DNA from: Candidatus Nitrotoga sp. M5
GTDB lineage: Bacteria > Pseudomonadota > Gammaproteobacteria > Burkholderiales > Gallionellaceae
Length of the DNA stretch: 37,664 bases
Direction: 5' to 3'
Assembly (NCBI RefSeq): GCF_927904885.1
Contig: NZ_CAKMNW010000058.1
Coordinates: forward strand, 1 to 37,664
In this document: in pieces, positions 18,901 to 27,950 of the stretch
How positions within the stretch are numbered: the stretch's first letter is position 1
How the letters are laid out: the number at the start of each line of letters is the position of its first letter
Notes under the pieces: generated by a model
The model's database searches: none
Told to the model about the DNA's origin: nothing
The model's input: only the letters and a program-made list of their open reading frames with translations
Program-made: the position numbers and the translations under genes

Positions 18901-19940
18901 TATATCAGGCCATTTCCCGGCATGATACTGATCAATTTGAGGTGTACTGCTATTCACTGTCATCGCAGCAAGATGCATGGACTGAGCTTTTTCGTGCCTG
19001 CAGTTTTCGGTTTGTCAGTATCGCAAATCTGGATGCGCTCAGTGCGGCCAATCGCATTGCCGAGGACAACCTGGATATCCTGGTAGATCTGTCTACCCAC
19101 ACTAAGGGAAGTCTGCCAGCGATACTGGCGTATAAGCCCGCGCGCTTGCAGATTACCCACATCGCCAGCGCCGGAGCAGTGGGGCTGGATAGCATTGATT
19201 TCAAGTTAACGGATCAATACGCCGACACGCCAGCTAATCAGGCGTATTTACTGGAGCGATTGTTGCCGATGCAGGGCTGCGTATTTCCTTATCGCCACAT
19301 CGCGCCAGCGAGCCAGCACAACTATCAGCGCAAAAAATTTGGCATAGCAAAGCACGCTATAGTGTTGGGTGCTTTCGTCAGCTTGATTAAGCTGAGTCCG
19401 CGGTGTCTCGCGTTGTGGCGCCGGGTGCTGGAAGCGGTACCGTACACGGTTCTTGCGTTCTCGCCGCACAATACTGAAGCCAAAACCAGTTACCTGCAAC
19501 GACTCAAGGTTGCTGGCATAGCTGCCACCCGCGTCGTTTTTATACCGCCTGGCAAGGATGGAGCCCATAACCAGGCGCGCTATACCATGGTTGACATGGT
19601 GCTGGATACACTGCCGTATGGCGGCGTCAATGGTACGCTGGAAGCGCTTGACATGGGCGTTCCGGTGGTCACGCTATGCGGGGAACGGCATGGCGAGCGC
19701 ACCGGCTTCAGCATTCTGACAAACCTCGGCGTAACGGCAACGATTGCCAGCAACGAACAGGAATTTATCGACATTTCCAAACGCCTCGCTAACGATCAAA
19801 CGTTCTATACTAGTGTTACGGATGCTATCCGGCGCGGTTTAGCCGACTCGCCGCTAGTCAATATGGATGATTATGTTCGCCATTTGGAAGAAACCTTTCG
19901 ACAAGCGTTGCTGCAGAAAGGCATCGTAACCTCACGATGA
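15975..19940 (+). CDS. Double TPR-GT41 glycosyltransferase (two complete units in one chain)
   Basis: 1321 residues, about twice the usual length, built from two full TPR-GT41 units. Unit 1 has 4-5 TPRs (about 1-170) and a GT41 domain (about 258-620) with GYLSADFRVHVMGK (His274), ANIMKFSPR (Lys443) and DTFPYSGGDTTLAALDMGVP. Unit 2 has seven TPRs (about 632-870) and a GT41 domain (about 952-1315) with GYLSADLRDHVMGK (His970), SLIKLSPR (Lys1139) and DTLPYGGVNGTLEALDMGVP. Both keep the His and Lys that align with human OGT His498 and Lys842, and both end like OGT (SPLVDMDAYTQHLE, SPLVNMDDYVRHLE). Two active sites on one chain suggest processive or dual modification. The reading frame is intact throughout, so this is a real fusion rather than an annotation join. 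It follows the previous gene by 6 bp and is probably translationally coupled. Confidence 0.93.
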   Translation: MNNSDNLFQQALQNHQAGRLVDAMMLYRQVLSLQPKHPQCHYNLALALQYLNQTDAAIASYQRAIKINPDFAEAHNNLGNIFQTLERLDDARQSYSRALASNSRLPQAQFNLGLILKKQKRPSLAVEHFQAALEIAPEYAEAYDNLCSLLRLLDRTEEWLEAFKKYERLENKTDWFFVAGLSACRYLGDFSREEYYLQALSAHSFKDGDIGVLDNILGVAQYFDVPQAQLLRLYHAYNQAVKHEHFSEFPLVSPHRTQRTKLRIGYLSADFRVHVMGKLMYEVLARHDRSQFELYLYSLATQEDALTAQFVTISDKFVDLHMLPARQAAKMIAEDDLDILIDLCNHTSYSNALILAYKPARVLITHLGAHGAIGLDTVDYKLTDQYADVPENATYLIEKLLTMEGCIFPFHHVEPASHAHLSRAELGIEENAVVFGVFANIMKFSPRCLQAWATIMTRVEHAVLAFSPLKENEKASYLRQITAVGIDPARVKFIPVAKNEQFNRARYALLDMALDTFPYSGGDTTLAALDMGVPVVTLCGQRHGERTSFSILMNLGVPETIAHSEAEYIDLAYRIASDAEWRGIVKEKIRCGLIDSPLVDMDAYTQHLEDAYRHAIAQCPLKDPVANDDNKELFQNGVRQHQANNLIEAADHYRQVLLHEPDHAAALYLYGVLLEQTGQEDEAVVQLQRAISVSPSYLDAHLALSNLFLKQGQMEDAVAGFNKALQIKPSHFAAMNGLGRAQTGAGHLPQAVTTLQQAIQSQPQEPSAYFNLGVAYQKQGMSDAAMAAYQRALALEPSNTEALFNLGVLFQQQGKAERAAACYQQILRIQPDHASAYYHLGDVLFDAGKINLWLENFKQFRRHTPPSAMLAVYGLQACQYLGEVEQQQAYLDDLLSDRLSSFNVADALDRLEEMLFLLLSFDFPPERLFALYQRYNQLSKQTYTPQLSLPARTAGNKIRLGYLSADLRDHVMGKMIYQAISRHDTDQFEVYCYSLSSQQDAWTELFRACSFRFVSIANLDALSAANRIAEDNLDILVDLSTHTKGSLPAILAYKPARLQITHIASAGAVGLDSIDFKLTDQYADTPANQAYLLERLLPMQGCVFPYRHIAPASQHNYQRKKFGIAKHAIVLGAFVSLIKLSPRCLALWRRVLEAVPYTVLAFSPHNTEAKTSYLQRLKVAGIAATRVVFIPPGKDGAHNQARYTMVDMVLDTLPYGGVNGTLEALDMGVPVVTLCGERHGERTGFSILTNLGVTATIASNEQEFIDISKRLANDQTFYTSVTDAIRRGLADSPLVNMDDYVRHLEETFRQALLQKGIVTSR

Positions 19941-19975
19941 ATTTCCTATGCAGCCATGACGGATAACGCTGATAT

Positions 19976-22111
19976 ATGAATCAGGTCGAGGCGCTGCTGC
20001 AGGCTGCTGCTCAGGCGCGGCAAACCGGTGATTTGGAGCGGGCACTGGAGTGCCTTGATCAAGCCATCGTTCTCAGCCCGGAAGATCCACGCAATCATTT
20101 TCTGCGCGGGCTCACGCTGGAAGATTTGCACCGGCCAGACGAGGCCATCGCTAGCCTGCAAAATGCAATTCGCGTGAAACCAGATTATGCCGAGGCCTGC
20201 AACAATATAGGCATTATTCTGCATGACCAAAAGCGTTTCGACCTTGCCGCTGCAAATTTCCGCGATGCAATCCGTCACAAGCCGAATTATCCTGGTGCTT
20301 ATAACAACCTGGGCACCTCGCTTCGCGCGTTGGGTGATTTCGTTGGCGCTCAGCAACAGTTTGCTCAGGCTGTTCTGCTGAATCCGAATTACGCGCTGGC
20401 CCATTACAATTTGGGCATTGCTTACCTGGATATGGGGCAACTCAATCAGGCAGAAAACAGCTTCAACCATGCGCTTCGCTTGAGGCCGGATCATGTTCAG
20501 GCTTACAGCTATCTCGGTTCTGTTCAGCACGATATGGGCAAGCTCGATGAAGCGGAAGCCAGCTTCACCCATGCCGTACAAATGAAGCCGGGTAAGAATG
20601 GCGCGGAACTCAACAAACTTGCCCGCGTGTTTTGGGAGCAAGGCCGTATCGAACAAACTCTTGCGGCCTATCGGCAAGTGCAAACGCTGAATCCGCATGA
20701 ACTGAAATCGGCACTCGGTGCCTTTCTATCGTTCCCCGCCGTATATCGTAATCAGATTGATCTGCTTGAAGCACGACAACGATTTGCTAACGGCCTGAAA
20801 ATCCTGCACGAAAATATTCCGAATTTTATTTCACACAATCAACCCGAGAAATTATTGGATGAATTGCGTTGGAGTAACTTTTACTTGGCCTACCAAGGAT
20901 TTGACGACAAGGATCTGCAAACGGACTATGCGCGTTTCGTCGCTGCTATGCTGGAAAAAATTGCTCCGCAAGTCATGCAGCCGCGTGTGAAGAAAGATAC
21001 AGTGGGACGTCGCTTGCGCATTGGTTATCTGTCCAGTTTTTTCAGGGATTGTACTGTCGGGATGTATTTTCGCAGCTGGATCATGCGGCTCGATCGTGAG
21101 CAATTTGAAATTTTTGTCTATCATACCCGTCAGGAAACAGACCATGTTACTCAGGAAATAGTCGACGCTTGTGACCATTTTCGCCACCTTGTTGCGGGCC
21201 CCGTTTCGCCTTCTAGCATCGCTGCTGCCGTGCTGAAGGATGACCTGGATATTCTGGTTTACCCAGAGCTTGGCATGGATAACACCAGTTTCCTGCTTGC
21301 AGCCATGCGACTGGCACCGGTTCAATGTGCTGGCTGGGGGCATCCTGTAACCAGCGGCCACGCAAATATCGACTACTATTTTTCCAGCGCCGCAATGGAA
21401 CCCGATAACGCTGAAATTCATTACTCTGAAAAGCTGAAATTGTTTGAAGGTCTTGGCACTTATTACAGCAAGCCTGTGCTACCCACATCAGCGCAACGCG
21501 CCGACTTCGCATTACCAGAAGGTAAAACGCTGTATCTATGCCCGCAATCATTATTCAAGATCCACCCAGACAACGATGCCCTGCTAGCTCGCATCCTTGA
21601 GCGCGACCCAAATGGAGTCATCGTACTGTTTGCTGGCCGTCATCCCAACATAACCAATGCTTTTTTTGCTCGACTGTCGCAGACCCTGCGCGAGCATGGC
21701 ATGGAGCCACAAGGGCGCGGTATTATTCTGCCTTCAATGGCCCATGATGATTATCTACGCGTCAATCTGTTGTGCGATGTGATGCTCGATACACTGCATT
21801 GGTCTGGGGGCAACACAACCCTGGACGCGCTTGCCTGCGGCTTACCAGTGATAACTTTACCGGGTGAATTCATGCGTGGACGGCAAAGCTATGGCATGCT
21901 GAAATGCATGGGGTTGGATGAACTTATATCTAAAAACCAGGATGACTATATAGAGAAAGCCATCAGGGTCGGCAAAGACAATGCATGGCGCCAGCAAGTT
22001 GTGCAACGCATCATTGCCGGTAGTAATAGCATCTTTAATATGGAAAAGTCATTACGGCAAATGGAATCGTTTTATCAATCTGAATTCAACGTGAAATGTG
22101 GCGGTGGGTAG
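19976..22111 (+). CDS. TPR / O-GlcNAc transferase-like (GT41) glycosyltransferase, DCTVG subtype
   Basis: 711 residues. Seven TPRs cover about residues 5-240 (YPGAYNNLGTSLRALGDF, YALAHYNLGIAYLDMGQL and others). The GT41 domain follows from about 343 (RRLRIGYLSSFFRDCTVG), with CPQSLFKIHPDN (Lys528, catalytic-Lys position) and DTLHWSGGNTTLDALACGLP. Like the 735-residue protein it has Cys (Cys359) where OGT has His498, and these two are clearly closer to each other than to either unit of the double protein lying between them. It starts 35 bp after that gene. An 8-codon ORF (ATG 19956) ends in the TGA overlapping this ATG (ATGA), which may assist re-initiation. Confidence 0.92.
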   Translation: MNQVEALLQAAAQARQTGDLERALECLDQAIVLSPEDPRNHFLRGLTLEDLHRPDEAIASLQNAIRVKPDYAEACNNIGIILHDQKRFDLAAANFRDAIRHKPNYPGAYNNLGTSLRALGDFVGAQQQFAQAVLLNPNYALAHYNLGIAYLDMGQLNQAENSFNHALRLRPDHVQAYSYLGSVQHDMGKLDEAEASFTHAVQMKPGKNGAELNKLARVFWEQGRIEQTLAAYRQVQTLNPHELKSALGAFLSFPAVYRNQIDLLEARQRFANGLKILHENIPNFISHNQPEKLLDELRWSNFYLAYQGFDDKDLQTDYARFVAAMLEKIAPQVMQPRVKKDTVGRRLRIGYLSSFFRDCTVGMYFRSWIMRLDREQFEIFVYHTRQETDHVTQEIVDACDHFRHLVAGPVSPSSIAAAVLKDDLDILVYPELGMDNTSFLLAAMRLAPVQCAGWGHPVTSGHANIDYYFSSAAMEPDNAEIHYSEKLKLFEGLGTYYSKPVLPTSAQRADFALPEGKTLYLCPQSLFKIHPDNDALLARILERDPNGVIVLFAGRHPNITNAFFARLSQTLREHGMEPQGRGIILPSMAHDDYLRVNLLCDVMLDTLHWSGGNTTLDALACGLPVITLPGEFMRGRQSYGMLKCMGLDELISKNQDDYIEKAIRVGKDNAWRQQVVQRIIAGSNSIFNMEKSLRQMESFYQSEFNVKCGGG

Positions 22112-22133
22112 GTTTTACCGTTAAAACAATTTC

Positions 22134-22207
22134 AGGGCACCTCTATAAATTAAAATTTACGTCAATCCCGCGAAGGTAGGAATGACAAATTGTAGAGATG
22201 CTTTACA
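22134..22207. repeat. Short inverted-repeat element, copy c
   Basis: It starts AGGGCACCTCTATAA and ends TTGTAGAGATGCTTTA, the reverse of the same end motif, with about 45 bp between. The interior holds GTCAATCC...GGAATGAC, an imperfect palindrome of the GTCATTCCCGCG type common in bacterial intergenic DNA. It lies between the last GT41 gene and the GT2 gene and has no coding potential. Confidence 0.55.
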
Positions 22208-22337
22208 AGTACCTTGCTCCGGCTGCGCTTGTTAAAAGCCGGTATTGGCGTGACGATAGCGGTTCGACATGCAGTATGGTTTTGCTGCAACGTACTACAA
22301 CTAGACCTTATCTCGATTGATAATGGAGCCAATTAAC

Positions 22338-23090
22338 ATGATTTCAATTATTATTTGCAGCGTCAATCCGGAAAAATTTGAATTCGTCTCAAAAAACTAC
22401 ACCGACCTGCTGGCGAATGCGCCGTTTGAGATAATCGGCATCCACGATGCGCAGTCACTCTGCGAAGGCTATAACCGTGGCATCATTCAAAGTCGAGGCG
22501 AAATCCTGATTTTTTGCCATGATGACATCGAGATAATCTCGCCTGATTTTTATCCACGTTTACGCCAACATCTGAAAGTCTACGATGTAGTAGGCTGCGC
22601 CGGCACAAATCATTTAGTCGCCAGCAACTGGGGATTTGCGGGAGACCCCTACTTGCATGGCACGGTTGCCTACCCGGTTACCGATAATGAATGGCCCAGC
22701 AATCGTTTTGACTTGTCGGTGTGGGGCGGGGTAAATTCGATGGTTGTTGAAGGGATTCAAGCTTTGGACGGCTTTTTCTTTGCCGTGAACCGGCGGGTAG
22801 TCAATGAAATACGCTTCGATGAACAAAATTTCGATGGCTTCCACATTTATGACACCGACTTTACCTTCGCCGCCTATTTGGCCGGATTCAAATTGGCAGT
22901 ATGTAACGATATTTTAATCGCCCATCAGTCGCGCGGAAATTATTGTGAAAAATTCGAAAAATTTAGTGTCAAATTTATGGAAAAGTACCGAGATCGCCTA
23001 CCCGTTCAAGTATGCAATAACCGCCAGGTGGCATTAGCGAAGAACCTTGATCGTGCACAAATGCTACATATCGGTAGCACTTTTCGGTAG
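22338..23090 (+). CDS. GT2-family glycosyltransferase
   Basis: About 250 residues of a GT-A fold. The N-terminus MISIIICSVNPEKF is the first Rossmann strand, and GYNRGIIQSRGEILIFCHDDIEI carries the acidic metal/nucleotide-sugar motif (HDD). After GCAGTNHLVASNW the acceptor half contains ALDGFFFAVNRRV and FDGFHIYDTDFTFAAYLAGFKL, whose DTDF acidic group is usual for the general base or acceptor loop. No TPR and no membrane helix, so it is a soluble cytoplasmic enzyme, perhaps adding a second sugar to products of the neighbouring GT41 enzymes (inference). GGAG lies 9 bases before ATG 22338. The frame is also open from TTG 22317 and ATG 22323, but these lack a ribosome site. Confidence 0.88.
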   Translation: MISIIICSVNPEKFEFVSKNYTDLLANAPFEIIGIHDAQSLCEGYNRGIIQSRGEILIFCHDDIEIISPDFYPRLRQHLKVYDVVGCAGTNHLVASNWGFAGDPYLHGTVAYPVTDNEWPSNRFDLSVWGGVNSMVVEGIQALDGFFFAVNRRVVNEIRFDEQNFDGFHIYDTDFTFAAYLAGFKLAVCNDILIAHQSRGNYCEKFEKFSVKFMEKYRDRLPVQVCNNRQVALAKNLDRAQMLHIGSTFR

Positions 23091-23120
23091 ATCGAAACTG
23101 AATTAAATAGCTTAAAAGAT

Positions 23121-23187
23121 AGTCCGAAAGCGTTAGCGTGAGTGAAGCAATTCTATTGAAGCTATACCTCGCTACGATTTTTGGACT
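23121..23187. repeat. Long imperfect inverted repeat between convergent genes
   Basis: AGTCCGAAA at 23121-23129 pairs with TTTTTGGACT at 23178-23187, and inside it CGTTAGCG pairs with CGCTACG with a one-base bulge, giving a hairpin of about 67 bp. It sits between the GT2 gene and argJ, which converge, so it may act as a two-way transcription end or be a small mobile palindrome. Confidence 0.45.
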
Positions 23188-23207
23188 GCATCGGATATTA
23201 TGTTGTC

Positions 23208-24437
23208 CTAGCTACGATAACTGGCGTTAATTTTGACATAGTCATAAGAGAAATCGCAGGTCCATACTGTGGCAATTGCCGTGCCGCGATCTAGTATTAC
23301 CCGAATGGTAATGTCGCTTTGTTGCATGATGCGCTGACCATCTTCTTCGCTATAGCTGGCGGCGCGCCCACCATTTTCAGCCACTAGCACATCGTCAAGA
23401 TATAACTTGAGTCGATGCACATCGAGATTCTGTACATCGGCATAACCGATAGCGGCGAGTATGCGCCCTAGATTGGGATCAGAAGCGAAAAATGCAGTTT
23501 TGACCAAGGGGGAGCGTGCCACGGCATAGGCGATTTTCTTGCATTCCGCCACGCTCTTGCCACCTTCAATTTGGACACTGATAAACTTGGTCGCCCCCTC
23601 TCCATCACGCACGATGGCTTGCGCTAGCAATATGGCAACATCCGTAATTGCAGCCTGCAATTTCGTGAACGCCGTGCTTTTTACATCAACGATAGCTTGC
23701 GCACTGCTCGTGCCGGAGGCGATTACCATCAGTGCGTCATTAGTAGAGGTATCGCCATCCACGGTGATGCAGTTGAATGAAGCATCACTGGCGTGAGTGG
23801 CTAACTGTTGCAACAGGGGCTGTGCCACCGCCGCATCGGTGGCGATATAGCCGAGCATGGTAGCCATGTTGGGATGGATCATGCCGGAACCTTTGGCGAT
23901 GCCGGTAACAGTGATGGTTACACCATCGAGTGTTATTTGTTTAGACACGGCCTTAGCAACGATGTCAGTGGTCATGATGGCCTGCGCGGCATTAAGCCAA
24001 TTATCTTCGCGTAATTCGGATACGCAGGTTGGTAGCCCAGAGATCAACCGCGACAGCGGCAACGCCTCCATGATCACTCCGGTGGAGAATGGCAGCACCT
24101 GCTCTGACTCGCAGTCCAGCAGATTTGCAATTTCGGCACAGGTGGCGCGAGCCGCAGTTAAACCCTGCTCACCGGTACCCGCATTAGCATTGCCCGTGTT
24201 AACTACCAGTGCACGCACGCTTTTGTTCGCAGCCAGATGTTCACGTGCCACGATAACTGGTGCGGCGCAGAAACGGTTTTGCGTGAAAACGCCAGCCACC
24301 GTGGCTTGCGCGGTCAGATGGATGAGCAACAAATCCTTGCGTCCAGGGTTTTTGATGCTCGCTTCCGCCGTGCCCAGCAACACGCCTTTAACAGGTAGTA
24401 GAGCGCTCGCGACAGGGGGTTGAAGATTAACTGGCAT
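23208..24437 (-). CDS. argJ: Bifunctional glutamate N-acetyltransferase / N-acetylglutamate synthase ArgJ
   Basis: A 409-residue enzyme of arginine synthesis that recycles the acetyl group from N-acetylornithine to glutamate. The hallmark self-cleavage site is visible in [20 protein letters not shown]: cleavage before Thr (about residue 191) creates the N-terminal nucleophile of the beta chain. [26 protein letters not shown] and the C-terminal end ([21 protein letters not shown]) are family-typical, and the length is normal. It lies 176 bp downstream of the cyclic-nucleotide-binding protein on the same strand. Confidence 0.97.
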   Translation of the reverse strand: MPVNLQPPVASALLPVKGVLLGTAEASIKNPGRKDLLLIHLTAQATVAGVFTQNRFCAAPVIVAREHLAANKSVRALVVNTGNANAGTGEQGLTAARATCAEIANLLDCESEQVLPFSTGVIMEALPLSRLISGLPTCVSELREDNWLNAAQAIMTTDIVAKAVSKQITLDGVTITVTGIAKGSGMIHPNMATMLGYIATDAAVAQPLLQQLATHASDASFNCITVDGDTSTNDALMVIASGTSSAQAIVDVKSTAFTKLQAAITDVAILLAQAIVRDGEGATKFISVQIEGGKSVAECKKIAYAVARSPLVKTAFFASDPNLGRILAAIGYADVQNLDVHRLKLYLDDVLVAENGGRAASYSEEDGQRIMQQSDITIRVILDRGTAIATVWTCDFSYDYVKINASYRS

Positions 24438-24613
24438 GCTTTTTAGCCCAAATATTGCATAAATTTGTACGATGAGCGCACGGCATTATTTACCATGCAA
24501 TGAATATGAAGGTGTGTGAGGATAATCATATGAAGCGCTGAACAATATATTGCATGAAAATTTATAGAGATCAGTGAGGATACGCTTCACAATTAAAGCA
24601 ATTGAATTTGTTG

Positions 24614-25111
24614 CTAGTAGCGACCACCATGCTGGTGGATGTAGTTGCTCATTTCTACAGATTGCATATTCATACGTCTCACAATACCGTGCACATGACG
24701 CACAACACCGCGCATTACGTAGTACACAATGGCGGGATTTGTGCTGAGAAAAGACTCTAGACGAGAGCGTTCTAGCAATAGCATTTTGCTGTTTGTCTTG
24801 GCCACTACAGTTGCACTGATCTGCGCGGCACTCCCACCAACAAACGTGATGATGCCAGCCAAATCACCGGGCTGTAACAGATGCAAGGTTGCTTTCTCTC
24901 CGTCCAGAGTGGCATTTGCCTCAACCTCGCCTGTAGCAAGGATCATAAGTGTATTCCTGAGCGAACTATTACCAGGTTGGAGAAGATGTTCTCCCGCTTT
25001 GTATTCATGCACCGTAATGACGCTTGCCAACGCTTCAATTTCGGCATCTCGCAACTCTTCACTCAACGTGGAGTTGCGCAGGGTCTGTAAAATCAAGTCA
25101 TCCATTGTCAT
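24614..25111 (-). CDS. Cyclic-nucleotide-binding-domain protein without DNA-binding domain
   Basis: 165 residues, essentially one CRP-type beta-roll: ITVHEYKAGEHLLQPGNSS, LMILATGEVEAN, LHLLQPGDLAGIITFVGG and SKMLLLERSRLESFL, followed by a helical tail (YYVMRGVVRHVHGIVRRMN). No helix-turn-helix follows, so it is not a complete CRP/FNR regulator. It may act by binding a partner protein or a nucleotide; whether it binds cAMP cannot be judged because the Arg/Ser contacts are not clear. The ribosome site GGGAG lies 6 bases before ATG 25111. It follows secA by 27 bp, so they are probably co-transcribed. Confidence 0.85.
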   Translation of the reverse strand: MTMDDLILQTLRNSTLSEELRDAEIEALASVITVHEYKAGEHLLQPGNSSLRNTLMILATGEVEANATLDGEKATLHLLQPGDLAGIITFVGGSAAQISATVVAKTNSKMLLLERSRLESFLSTNPAIVYYVMRGVVRHVHGIVRRMNMQSVEMSNYIHQHGGRY

Positions 25112-25138
25112 TGTGATCTCCCACCAAGAGTAACTACA

Positions 25139-27850
25139 TCAAGTTAATTTGCCATGGCATTGCTTGTATTTTTTACCAGATCCACAGGGACATGGATCAT
25201 TGCGCCCAGCTTTTTTGTCAGCGCGTACAAATGGTTTTTGCTCTGCATTATCATCTTCCGTAGCCAATGCCTCATCGTAATCAGCATGATGATACTGCAC
25301 ATTTTCCGGAGCGTGGGGTGCTTCTACCGCTTCTATATCTTCTTCGCTGCGGATGTGCACGTTCATCAGTATCCGCGTGACATCTCGCTTGATCGATTCA
25401 AGCATATTGGAAAATAACTCAAATGCTTCACGCTTATATTCTTGCTTGGGATTCTTCTGCGCATAACCACGCAGATGGATGCCCTGACGCAGGTGGTCAA
25501 GTGCTGCCAAGTGTTCACGCCAGTGAGTATCCACGCTTTGCAGCATAATAAGGCGCTCATATCCGCGCATCATCTCGGTCTCAACTTGTTCCACCTTGGC
25601 CTGATACTGTTCCTGTGCAGCCTGTACTACACTGTCATGTAAACCAGTTTCATCAAGTTGCTTATTTTGTTCTAGCCACTGCGAAAGCGGTAGTTCCAAC
25701 CGAAATTCGGTAGCTAATTCCTTCTCCAGGCTCGGAACATCCCACTGCTCTTCCATGCTTTGCGGCACGATGTGTTCGCTAATAATGTTATGCATTACCC
25801 CTTCGCGCATTGCATTAATGGTTTCGGAAATGTCCACGCTCTCCAATAACTCGTTGCGCTGTTGATAGATTACCTTGCGTTGCTCATTAGCTACATCATC
25901 GTATTCAAGAATCTGCTTGCGCATGTCAAAGTTTCTAGCTTCGACTTTGCGTTGTGCGTTTTCAATGGCGCGGGTGACCCAAGAATGCTCAATCGCTTCA
26001 CCTTCAGGCAGCTTGAAACGGTTCATAATGGCTGCCACACGGTCGGAGGCAAAAATTCGCAATAACGGGTCTTCCAGCGACAAATAAAAACGGCTGGAGC
26101 CGGGGTCGCCCTGACGCCCTGCACGACCACGCAATTGGTTATCAACGCGACGCGATTCGTGGCGCTCGGTGCCGATGATATGTAAACCACCGCTCTTCAC
26201 AACCTGATCATGTATTGGCTGCCATTCAGCCCGCAATTTGGCTATTCGCTGATCACGCGTGACGTTGTCCAATGTCTCGTCCATGCGTAACAGTTCGATT
26301 GGCTTTTCCACATTACCACCCAACACAATGTCAGTGCCACGCCCAGCCATGTTAGTGGCAATCGTAATCATTTTTGGGCTTCCCGCTTGCGCGATGATCT
26401 CAGCTTCGCGCTCGTGCTGTTTGGCGTTTAAAACTTGGTGCGGCAACTTTGCTTGATCTAGTAATTGTGACAATAATTCAGATGTTTCAATTGAGGTGGT
26501 ACCAACCAGCACCGGCTGACTACGCTGGTAGCAATCCTGAATATCCAAAATCGCTGCTTTATATTTTTCATCTGTCGTAAGATAAACCTTGTCCATCATA
26601 TCCTTGCGAATAGTGGGCAGGTGCGGCGGAATAATAACGGTTTCAAGGCTGTAAATCTGTTGAAACTCGAAGGCTTCGGTATCTGCCGTACCGGTCATGC
26701 CGGCCAATTTTCCATATAGACGGAAATAATTCTGGAAGGTAATGGAGGCTAACGTTTGATTCTCCTTCTGGATAGCCACACCTTCCTTGGCCTCTACCGC
26801 TTGGTGCAGCCCATCGGACCAACGCCTTCCCGCCATCATGCGACCAGAGAATTCATCTACGATAATCACTTCGCCGTTCTGTACTACATAATTTTGATCG
26901 CGAAGATATAGCGCATGTGCGCGCAACGCAGCATACAGATGATGAATCAGCATGATGTTGGAGGGGTCATACAAGCTTCCCCCAACAGGCAGTAGACCTG
27001 CTTCACTAAGCAGTTCCTCAGCATGTTCATGCCCGTTTTCCGTCAATAAAATCTGACGGTTTTTTTCATCAACACTATAATCGCCGGGGCCACCTTCTTC
27101 TTGCTGACGCACAAGCTGCGGCGCCAGTTTGTCCATACGGACATAGACGTCAATATTGTCTTCAGACTGGCCAGAAATGATCAGCGGGGTACGCGCCTCA
27201 TCAATCAGGATGGAATCCACTTCATCCACGATGGCATAATTAAGTTTGCGCTGGAAGCGCTCACCAGCATGGGTGGCCATATTGTCACGCAGGTAATCGA
27301 AGCCAAATTCGTTGTTGGTGCCGTAGGTGATATCTGCATTGTAAGCAGCAAGTTTGTCGGCATGGTCCATATGCGACAGAATTACCCCAACCGACAATCC
27401 AAGGAAGCGGTACAGCCGACCCATCCATTCAGCGTCACGTGCCGCCAGATAATCATTAACTGTCACCACATGTACGCCGTTACCTGACAGCGCATTGAGA
27501 TATGCGGGCAGAGTCGCCATTAAAGTTTTGCCCTCGCCAGTGCGCATTTCCGCAATCTTGCCATGGTGCAGTGTCATGCCGCCAATCAGCTGCTCGTCGA
27601 AATGGCGCATTTGCAGCACGCGTTGCCCAGCTTCTCGCACCACGGCGAATGCCTCTGGTAACAATGCATTCAGCGCTTCGCCTTTGGCGATGCGCTGTTT
27701 GAAGGATTCAGTTTTAAGGCACAAGGCTTCGTCCGAAAGTTTTCCTATCTCGGCTTCGAGAGCGTTAATTACCTTCACTGACTGGCGATATTGCTTGAGT
27801 AGACGATCGTTACGACTGCCAAAAACACTTTTCAATAAATTAGAAATCAT
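25139..27850 (-). CDS. secA: Protein translocase ATPase SecA
   Basis: The 903-residue motor of the Sec export system, which pushes unfolded preproteins through SecYEG. Nucleotide-binding motifs are MRTGEGKT (Walker A, near 103-110), [15 protein letters not shown] (DEAD-like) and [21 protein letters not shown]. The C-terminal SecB/lipid-binding zinc motif is complete: [17 protein letters not shown]. Start and length are standard ([21 protein letters not shown]). The leader contains a terminator-like hairpin, a short ORF and 14-bp direct repeats, listed separately. Confidence 0.98.
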   Translation of the reverse strand: MISNLLKSVFGSRNDRLLKQYRQSVKVINALEAEIGKLSDEALCLKTESFKQRIAKGEALNALLPEAFAVVREAGQRVLQMRHFDEQLIGGMTLHHGKIAEMRTGEGKTLMATLPAYLNALSGNGVHVVTVNDYLAARDAEWMGRLYRFLGLSVGVILSHMDHADKLAAYNADITYGTNNEFGFDYLRDNMATHAGERFQRKLNYAIVDEVDSILIDEARTPLIISGQSEDNIDVYVRMDKLAPQLVRQQEEGGPGDYSVDEKNRQILLTENGHEHAEELLSEAGLLPVGGSLYDPSNIMLIHHLYAALRAHALYLRDQNYVVQNGEVIIVDEFSGRMMAGRRWSDGLHQAVEAKEGVAIQKENQTLASITFQNYFRLYGKLAGMTGTADTEAFEFQQIYSLETVIIPPHLPTIRKDMMDKVYLTTDEKYKAAILDIQDCYQRSQPVLVGTTSIETSELLSQLLDQAKLPHQVLNAKQHEREAEIIAQAGSPKMITIATNMAGRGTDIVLGGNVEKPIELLRMDETLDNVTRDQRIAKLRAEWQPIHDQVVKSGGLHIIGTERHESRRVDNQLRGRAGRQGDPGSSRFYLSLEDPLLRIFASDRVAAIMNRFKLPEGEAIEHSWVTRAIENAQRKVEARNFDMRKQILEYDDVANEQRKVIYQQRNELLESVDISETINAMREGVMHNIISEHIVPQSMEEQWDVPSLEKELATEFRLELPLSQWLEQNKQLDETGLHDSVVQAAQEQYQAKVEQVETEMMRGYERLIMLQSVDTHWREHLAALDHLRQGIHLRGYAQKNPKQEYKREAFELFSNMLESIKRDVTRILMNVHIRSEEDIEAVEAPHAPENVQYHHADYDEALATEDDNAEQKPFVRADKKAGRNDPCPCGSGKKYKQCHGKLT

Positions 27851-27875
27851 TATTTAGTTTTTTTAGGTTTCAATT

Positions 27876-27930
27876 TGGAGATTTTAATTCTGGAGTTTTA
27901 ATGCTGGATTTAAATTCCGAAGTTTTAATT
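27876..27930. repeat. Degenerate 14-bp direct repeats in the secA leader
   Basis: Four consecutive units of 13-15 bp: TGGAGATTTTAATTC, TGGAGTTTTAATGC, TGGATTTAAATTC and CGAAGTTTTAATT. They lie 26-80 bp before the secA start codon, between it and the terminator hairpin. Function unknown. Confidence 0.4.
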
Positions 27931-27950
27931 AATTTTCTACTACACCAACC

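Noticed and set aside
19946..20698. 250-codon minus-strand open frame antisense to the third GT41 gene
   Set aside because: Mirror of the repetitive TPR coding sequence; its periodicity comes from the TPR codons, not from an independent gene.
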